Shown here piece after piece: positions 34,861 to 39,143 of a stretch of DNA of 39,143 nucleotides. Under the pieces are notes generated by a model. The model made no database searches and was not told where the DNA came from. It worked only from the letters and a program-made list of their open reading frames with translations. The DNA is from an uncultured Gammaproteobacteria bacterium (GTDB lineage Bacteria > Pseudomonadota > Gammaproteobacteria > Pseudomonadales > Pseudohongiellaceae), in assembly GCA_913061515.1 (NCBI GenBank), contig CAJXSF010000031.1:1-39143 (forward strand), written 5' to 3'. Within the stretch, counting starts at the first letter, position 1; each line of letters begins with the position of its first letter. The translations under genes were made by a program, and so were the position numbers.

Positions 34861-35790
34861 TTAGCGAGAGGGAGTGCAGGCCTGCGCTTGCACACCTGTT
34901 GGCACGGCAAGAGGGGCAGCAGATACACGTCCATCGGCAGCAAGTTGGCGAAAGGCGGCTTCTTGCAGGCCCGCGACAACAGTATTGCGCATGCCCAGCT
35001 CAAAGCCGGCACATTCATTGGCCCCAAGAGAGCGTGGGTCAAGCCCTGTGACATTGCCAAACACCACTAATGCCTCGAGATAGGAGCCATAAGCGCTAGC
35101 GTGGTAGTGGTCGAAGGTCCATAAATCGATCTTGCCGTACTCTAGGCCATCGTAGGGGTTATCGTCTGCCAAACCCAGTGTCATCGCTTCAGTCCAAGCC
35201 TCGCCCACAGGGCTGACTGACACGACTCCCTGAGCATTGTTCGCGGCCTTTTCGTAGCCTGCACGGAGATCGAGTGCCATCTGTTCAATGGGCTTGCCAG
35301 ACCAAACATGGTTCGGTTGGTAAGTCATGTCGGCGCGGGACCAAGTGGCAGTGAGAAAGATATCGACTTCAGGATTACGGGTGCTTAGTAATTCACTCAT
35401 TTGCGCGGTGGTCGCCACGAGCTTGTCAGGATTGCCGTGGTCATCGCTATCCAGAGTGCTGTGACCTTGTAGGACCACGATGTCCCAAGGGCGCCTGCCA
35501 ATGATGCCGCGTTTGTTGTTTAAGTGAAAATCGAAATTGCTGCCAGGTTCTGTCTCTAAAAAAACGTCTAACTCTAAGCCGGCTTGATCGGCAAATGCTT
35601 TAAACAGTGCAGGAACACCGCCTATGCCTTGACTGTTGAGGTCTGTAACGGAGTCTGGGCGATAATACTTCACTGCCGAGCCATAGCCATAGGTAAAGCT
35701 ATTGCCGATGAATAGGACGCTGTCGGCGGTGACGATGCTAGCGTTAAGCATCAAAGCAAGGCTGGTAAGGGAGGCAGCAAAGAATTTCAT
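34861..35790 (-). CDS. Secreted SGNH/GDSL-type hydrolase
   Basis: 309 residues with a signal peptide (~1-22, cleavage near VTA-D). The nucleophile block is FIGNSFTYG, with Ser31 in GNS instead of the usual GDS. The C-terminal catalytic pair is D227 and H230 in FDHYHASAYGSYLEALVVF. A GxN-type oxyanion block is not obvious; VVLQGHS at ~106-111 may replace it. Two cysteines near the end (AGANEC, QACTPSR) could form a disulfide. Such enzymes deacylate esters of lipids or sugars. AAGGAAATAAA precedes the ATG. It is upstream of the SLC13 transporter gene by 46 bases, so hydrolysis product and transport could be linked (inference). Confidence 0.85.
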   Translation of the reverse strand: MKFFAASLTSLALMLNASIVTADSVLFIGNSFTYGYGSAVKYYRPDSVTDLNSQGIGGVPALFKAFADQAGLELDVFLETEPGSNFDFHLNNKRGIIGRRPWDIVVLQGHSTLDSDDHGNPDKLVATTAQMSELLSTRNPEVDIFLTATWSRADMTYQPNHVWSGKPIEQMALDLRAGYEKAANNAQGVVSVSPVGEAWTEAMTLGLADDNPYDGLEYGKIDLWTFDHYHASAYGSYLEALVVFGNVTGLDPRSLGANECAGFELGMRNTVVAGLQEAAFRQLAADGRVSAAPLAVPTGVQAQACTPSR

Positions 35791-35870
35791 TTTATTTCCT
35801 TATTTATTTTTTATGGCAAGTGCAGAGCTCAATTTACACAATCTTTGCACATTTCCCCACTAATTCTTAA

Positions 35871-35954
35871 TCAATTGTCGTCAGGCTTGTATAGCCAAAA
35901 CCACCAAACAATCAGGCCGATCAATGCTAGCCCTGCGAGATTAATGAATAACAT
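35871..35954 (-). CDS. 27-residue membrane peptide downstream of copA
   Basis: A 27-residue frame starts 12 bases after the copA stop, with a strong ribosome-binding site (AAAAGGAGCG, about 6-7 bases from the ATG). It is one hydrophobic helix, LFINLAGLALIGLIVWWFW, followed by LYKPDDN. This closely resembles, from memory, the membrane anchor at the start of copper-linked cupredoxin-domain proteins (COG4633 type) found beside copper ATPases; the cupredoxin domain itself is absent here. It may be a stand-alone small protein of the copper operon or a remnant of that longer gene. Confidence 0.6.
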   Translation of the reverse strand: MLFINLAGLALIGLIVWWFWLYKPDDN

Positions 35955-35966
35955 AAGGCGCTCCTT

Positions 35967-38231
35967 TTAATGCTTGCTCGGTTTGAAGAACCGCAGACGA
36001 TTAGCATTACTGACTACGGTTACCGATGAAAACGCCATTGCCGCGCCCGCGATGACAGGGTTAAGTAGCACTCCCATCATTGGGAAAAGCACACCGGCAG
36101 CAATTGGCACGCCGGCACTGTTATAAATGAAAGCACCGAAGAGATTCTGCTTAATATTATCCAGAGTTGCTTTGCTGATCGCAATCGCGTCGGCAAGTCC
36201 GTGCAGAGAACCACGCATTAGCGTAACGTCGGCGCTTTCGATGGCGACATCAGTGCCTGTGCCTATTGCAAAACCAACATTGGCCAGCGCAAGAGCTGGC
36301 GCATCGTTGATGCCGTCACCGCACATACCCACAATATGTCCTTCTTCTTGCAATAGTCTAATTTTCTCTAGTTTATGTTTTGGTAGCACTTGCGCAAAAA
36401 ACTCTTCTACACCGGCTTTCTCGGCGATGGCCTTCGCCGTGTCGCGATTATCCCCTGTGAGCATTATTACTTTGATGCCTTGTTTTTGCAGGCGTTTGAT
36501 CGCCGCAATAGAATCGTCTTTGATTGGGTCTGCAACCGCGATGATGGCTTGTAATTGTTGATCAATGGCGAAATACATTGGGGTCTTTGCTTCGCTAGCT
36601 AAGCTTGTGGCCTTGCGTGTGTGCGTGCCAAGATCGACATTGTGCGCTTGCATTAGCGCTTCATTGCCAAACAATAATGCGTGTTCACCGACGACTGCGC
36701 TGACGCCTTGGCCTGTGATGGCCTTGAAGTGCTGGGCTGGTGTTCTCTCAAGACCGCGTTGTCTTGCTGATTCGATTATGGCTTGAGCGAGAGGGTGTTC
36801 CGAACCTGCTTCTAAACTCGCGGCAAGCGCTAGAATGGCGTCTTCGTCGAAACTTCCAGTGGTGACGATGTCAGTGACCGATGGGGTGCCTTGGGTGATC
36901 GTGCCAGTTTTATCGAGCACCATTGTTGTGATTTTGGAGGCAGTTTGTAGCGCCTGCGCATTGCGGATTAATACACCCGACTCGGCAGCTTTTCCGACTC
37001 CCACCATCACTGACATCGGTGTGGCCAGCCCCAAGGCGCAAGGGCAGGCAATAATGAGCACGGTAGTCGCGGTCACGATGGCATAAGCGATACTAGGCTG
37101 TGGGCCGAAGTTCAGCCAGACTAGAGCGCTGAGCACCGCAATAATCATAATGGCGGGCACAAAATAAGAAGAGATTTTATCGGCCAAGCGTCCGATTTGA
37201 GGCTTGGAGTTTTGTGCTTGTTTTACCATCGCGATGATTTGCGCTAACACCGTGTCTTTGCCAATTTTGGTGGCCTTGAATAAAAAAGATCCCGACTTAT
37301 TGATAGTGCCCGTCGAGACTTTATCTCCCAATTGTTTTGCAACGGGCACCGGTTCGCCGGTTAGCATTGATTCATCGATGCTAGTATGTCCTTCGATCAC
37401 CTCGCCATCTACCGGAATTTTCTCGCCGGGGCGTACGCGCACGACATCGTTAAGTTGCACTTGCGCAATGTCTATGTCGACTTCCTCTGAACCACGCACC
37501 ACCCTGGCTGTTTTTGGCTGCAGGCCTATTAAGCGCTTTATTGCCTCTGACGTGCGCCCGCGTGCCCGCAGTTCCATGGCCATGCCCAAGTTAATCAGCC
37601 CGATGATCATCGCTGTGGCTTCGAAATAGACATGGCGTGCTAGTTCAGGAAAAGCCGAGGGCATAATGACAACAGCCATGGAGTAGAGCCATGCGGTTCC
37701 TGTTCCTAAGGCGATAAGTGTGTCCATATTGGCGCTGTGATTCTTAAAAGAGTGCCAGGCGCCGGTGTAAAAATGCTTGCCTGAAAATATCATGATTGCC
37801 AATGTGACAAGTCCAACAGTGAGCCAAGAGACTCGCTCTAAGTTGGATGACACCGACATGTCACCAATGAATAGGCCGTAAATCATAAGTGGCACGCCGA
37901 GCGCTAGAGCAATGGCCATATCTCGCATGAGCGAATTGTAGTGAGCGGTATCGCTGCGCTCTTTCTCCTCCATCGCTTCTTCATCGCGAGTAGCGACCTG
38001 CACCGTCGCTTTGTACCCGGCAGCTTGCACCGCTTGCACGATGACATCGGTATCGGCGCTGCCGGATACGGTGACCGTTCTATCGGCAAAATTCATACTC
38101 GCTGACGTAACCCCGTTGACTGCTTGTATGCTTTTTTCAATCTTCACGACGCAGCTTGAACATCCTGCCCCGTCAATCATTAATGTGTGAGTGCGGTTGT
38201 CAGGGGTTTTCTCTAAAGTAGTTTGTGGCAT
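35967..38231 (-). CDS. copA: Copper-exporting P1B-type ATPase
   Basis: Pumps Cu+ out of the cytosol. 754 residues: an N-terminal heavy-metal domain with GAGCSSC (C24, C27), then eight helices. The TM6 metal site is CPC (IIACPCALG), the phosphorylated Asp is in [16 protein letters not shown] is the actuator loop, SEHPLAQAI the HP motif, and [10 protein letters not shown] the hinge. The TM7/TM8 motifs YNSAGVP and [11 protein letters not shown] mark the Cu+ subgroup. The start at 38231 is chosen because GGAGAG lies about 5 bases before it. The merR stop and this ATG are separated by one base (TGAGATG), so the two genes are translationally coupled. It is in one operon with merR. Confidence 0.95.
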   Translation of the reverse strand: MPQTTLEKTPDNRTHTLMIDGAGCSSCVVKIEKSIQAVNGVTSASMNFADRTVTVSGSADTDVIVQAVQAAGYKATVQVATRDEEAMEEKERSDTAHYNSLMRDMAIALALGVPLMIYGLFIGDMSVSSNLERVSWLTVGLVTLAIMIFSGKHFYTGAWHSFKNHSANMDTLIALGTGTAWLYSMAVVIMPSAFPELARHVYFEATAMIIGLINLGMAMELRARGRTSEAIKRLIGLQPKTARVVRGSEEVDIDIAQVQLNDVVRVRPGEKIPVDGEVIEGHTSIDESMLTGEPVPVAKQLGDKVSTGTINKSGSFLFKATKIGKDTVLAQIIAMVKQAQNSKPQIGRLADKISSYFVPAIMIIAVLSALVWLNFGPQPSIAYAIVTATTVLIIACPCALGLATPMSVMVGVGKAAESGVLIRNAQALQTASKITTMVLDKTGTITQGTPSVTDIVTTGSFDEDAILALAASLEAGSEHPLAQAIIESARQRGLERTPAQHFKAITGQGVSAVVGEHALLFGNEALMQAHNVDLGTHTRKATSLASEAKTPMYFAIDQQLQAIIAVADPIKDDSIAAIKRLQKQGIKVIMLTGDNRDTAKAIAEKAGVEEFFAQVLPKHKLEKIRLLQEEGHIVGMCGDGINDAPALALANVGFAIGTGTDVAIESADVTLMRGSLHGLADAIAISKATLDNIKQNLFGAFIYNSAGVPIAAGVLFPMMGVLLNPVIAGAAMAFSSVTVVSNANRLRFFKPSKH

Positions 38232-38232
38232 C

Positions 38233-38643
38233 TCACTCTCCTGCATCGAAATTTTCGATCATGTGGCAGATCATCGTGCCCGTTGGCATTTTATCTTCCA
38301 TCGAATCCCATTGCTTGATCGCTCTCTTCATTCGCTTGCGAGTTTGCACGAGTTCTGCAAATTGGCGATCGGTCTCCTCTAATCGTTGCGCAATAATTTG
38401 ACGAACAGAGGGGCAGGCCGATTGGTTTTTTTGCGCCATGGCAATGATGGTTTTAATGTCATCCACGGTGAAACCCAGTTGTCGGGCGCTAACGATGAAT
38501 TTTAGTCGCTCGATGTCGCTTGGCGAATACTCTTTGTAGCGGTTCGCGGGGTTCACCTTCGGTTGAACAAGGCCGATGCGCGTATAAAAGCGCACGGTAT
38601 CGGCTGAGACACCTAGGTGTTGTGCAACTTCTAGCACGCGCAT
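38233..38643 (-). CDS. MerR-family metal-responsive regulator of the copper operon
   Basis: 136 residues: a winged-helix DNA-binding domain ([24 protein letters not shown]), the MerR hinge, a coiled-coil helix, and a short metal-binding end. Potential ligands are C77 (SACPSVRQ), at the position that is Cys in divalent-metal sensors such as ZntR but Ser in CueR, and C126-H127 (MICHMIENF). The CueR-type double-Cys loop is not present. The start at 38643 is chosen because AGGAG lies about 8 bases before it; an ATG at 38649 is too close. It drives its own transcription with copA from the operator-promoter just upstream. Confidence 0.9.
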   Translation of the reverse strand: MRVLEVAQHLGVSADTVRFYTRIGLVQPKVNPANRYKEYSPSDIERLKFIVSARQLGFTVDDIKTIIAMAQKNQSACPSVRQIIAQRLEETDRQFAELVQTRKRMKRAIKQWDSMEDKMPTGTMICHMIENFDAGE

Positions 38644-38672
38644 TCTCATAGCTCCTTGATGGCAATGAGATA

Positions 38673-38703
38673 AGCTTACACCTATGTCTTACACATAGGT
38701 CAA
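38673..38703 (-). promoter_or_regulatory. MerR-type operator-promoter with 19-bp spacer
   Basis: On the minus strand TTGACC (38698-38703) and TAAGCT (38673-38678) are the -35 and -10 boxes, separated by 19 bases, the over-long spacer that MerR regulators untwist when metal binds. The spacer holds a perfect 8-bp inverted repeat ACCTATGT-N5-ACATAGGT (38680-38700). It should control merR and copA together. Confidence 0.88.
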
Positions 38704-38747
38704 TGCCGATTCGCGATTTTGATGATTAATATCAGGAAGTCGTTAGA

Positions 38748-39100
38748 TTAGAACCAAAAGCGCAGGCCTGCGATGAACTTCGTCTCGCTTTTGTGCTCGC
38801 CAGTACTAGTCTTTAACTTGGCGGTTTGGCCGAAAAAGCGTTCGGATTCAACACCTATGAAAGGGGCGAGTTGGCGTGAAAACTCATAGCGTAGACGCAG
38901 GCTTGCAGAGCCGGCAGATAAACCACTGCCTAATTGATTGGCGCTATCGTTTTTGCCGCGCAATGTAAACGCAAGTCGTGGCTGCAGAATCAGCCGTTGA
39001 GTCAGCAACAAATCGTATTCGGAGTCGAACATCAATTCTGTTTGACCAGCACTGCCGATGTAAGCCGTGGCATCTAGCTCAAACCAATAGGGGGCTAAAC
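38748..39100 (-). CDS. copB: Copper resistance protein B, C-terminal part, 5' end cut by contig edge
   Basis: The frame is open to the last genomic base; only the last ~117 residues are seen. The first readable residues LAPYWFELDATAYIGSAGQTE, then FDSEYDLLLTQRLILQPRLAF and FAPFIGVESER-like APFIGVESERFFG, ending AGLRFWF, match the C-terminal barrel of CopB/PcoB outer-membrane proteins. It ends in Phe as expected for an outer-membrane barrel. CopB works with the periplasmic multicopper oxidase CopA/PcoA, presumably encoded beyond the edge. It lies 104 bases upstream of merR on the same strand, so this is a copper-defence cluster. An apparent start at 39035 is only the first codon of an open frame. 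Confidence 0.9.
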
Positions 39101-39143
39101 CTGTCTCTTATACACATCTGACGCTGCCGACGAGCGATCTAGT
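39101..39143. other. Untrimmed Illumina Nextera adapter (not genomic)
   Basis: 39101-39133 is the reverse complement of the 33-base Nextera read-1 adapter, beginning with the inverted Tn5 mosaic end, followed by the complement of i5 index 501 (39134-39141). It is a perfect 43-base inverted copy of bases 6-48. Confidence 0.98.

Noticed and set aside
36127..36561. Long plus-strand frame (144 residues) opposite copA
   Set aside because: Ser/Ala/Cys-rich antisense shadow of a well-conserved ATPase.
49..39100. Phage, CRISPR or defence system, tRNA or rRNA
   Set aside because: No spaced direct repeats, integrase, Cas or phage-type genes, and no tRNA-like clover motif were seen on reading.

Overview
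This is 39.05 kb of chromosome from a Gammaproteobacterium, probably a marine aerobic heterotroph. The evidence is the mid-range GC, dense gammaproteobacterial-type genes (YehS/DUF1456, MerR-CopA-CopB, GAF-GGDEF, CHASE-PAS-GGDEF), two TonB-dependent receptors, a CYP153-like P450 and an SLC13 carboxylate transporter. The exact taxon cannot be fixed without a search. Both ends (1-48 and 39101-39143) are untrimmed Illumina Nextera adapter with the same i5 index, so the biological insert is 49-39100 and both end genes are cut by the assembly.

Layout. 49-4550: 5' part of transhydrogenase subunit alpha (pntA), a secreted protein of unknown function, and a convergent pair of branched-chain amino-acid genes (isopropylmalate/citramalate synthase and leuB), then a 42-residue membrane peptide. 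4740-10554: an MFS transporter, a Tat-exported PLP enzyme divergent from a TonB receptor, and a small hypothetical. 10700-13205: a GntP-family permease with glycerate kinase. 13215-18835: lipid/alkane-type oxidative genes on the minus strand (saccharopine-dehydrogenase-like reductase, SDR, CYP153-like P450 with its ferredoxin), a frameshifted exported alpha/beta hydrolase and a GST remnant. 18976-22567: O-acetylhomoserine sulfhydrylase, an MDR-SDR pair and a small membrane protein. 22869-29719: an exported HpcH/HpaI aldolase, a lipoprotein, a GAF protein with a degenerate GGDEF domain, an exported methyltransferase, a CHASE-PAS-GGDEF gene split by a frameshift, and a small secreted protein. 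29812-35790: a second TonB receptor, yehS, an anchored hypothetical, an SLC13 symporter and a secreted SGNH hydrolase. 35871-39100: a copper-efflux cluster (copB, a MerR regulator with a textbook 19-bp-spacer operator-promoter, copA, and a 27-residue membrane peptide).

How it fits together. The gene set describes a scavenging aerobe: outer-membrane uptake (two TonB receptors), inner-membrane uptake of small acids (GntP, SLC13), hydrocarbon or fatty-chain hydroxylation (P450-ferredoxin), redox housekeeping, cyclic-di-GMP signalling and copper efflux. Several enzymes of normally cytosolic families carry Sec or Tat signals (PLP aminotransferase, HpcH/HpaI aldolase, SAM methyltransferase).

I found no CRISPR array, phage, integrase, IS element, toxin-antitoxin or defence island, and no tRNA or rRNA. 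I do not see a clearly novel multi-gene system. The best leads are the degenerate GGDEF protein that keeps its inhibitory site, the exported cytosol-type enzymes, and the two unannotated small membrane peptides.
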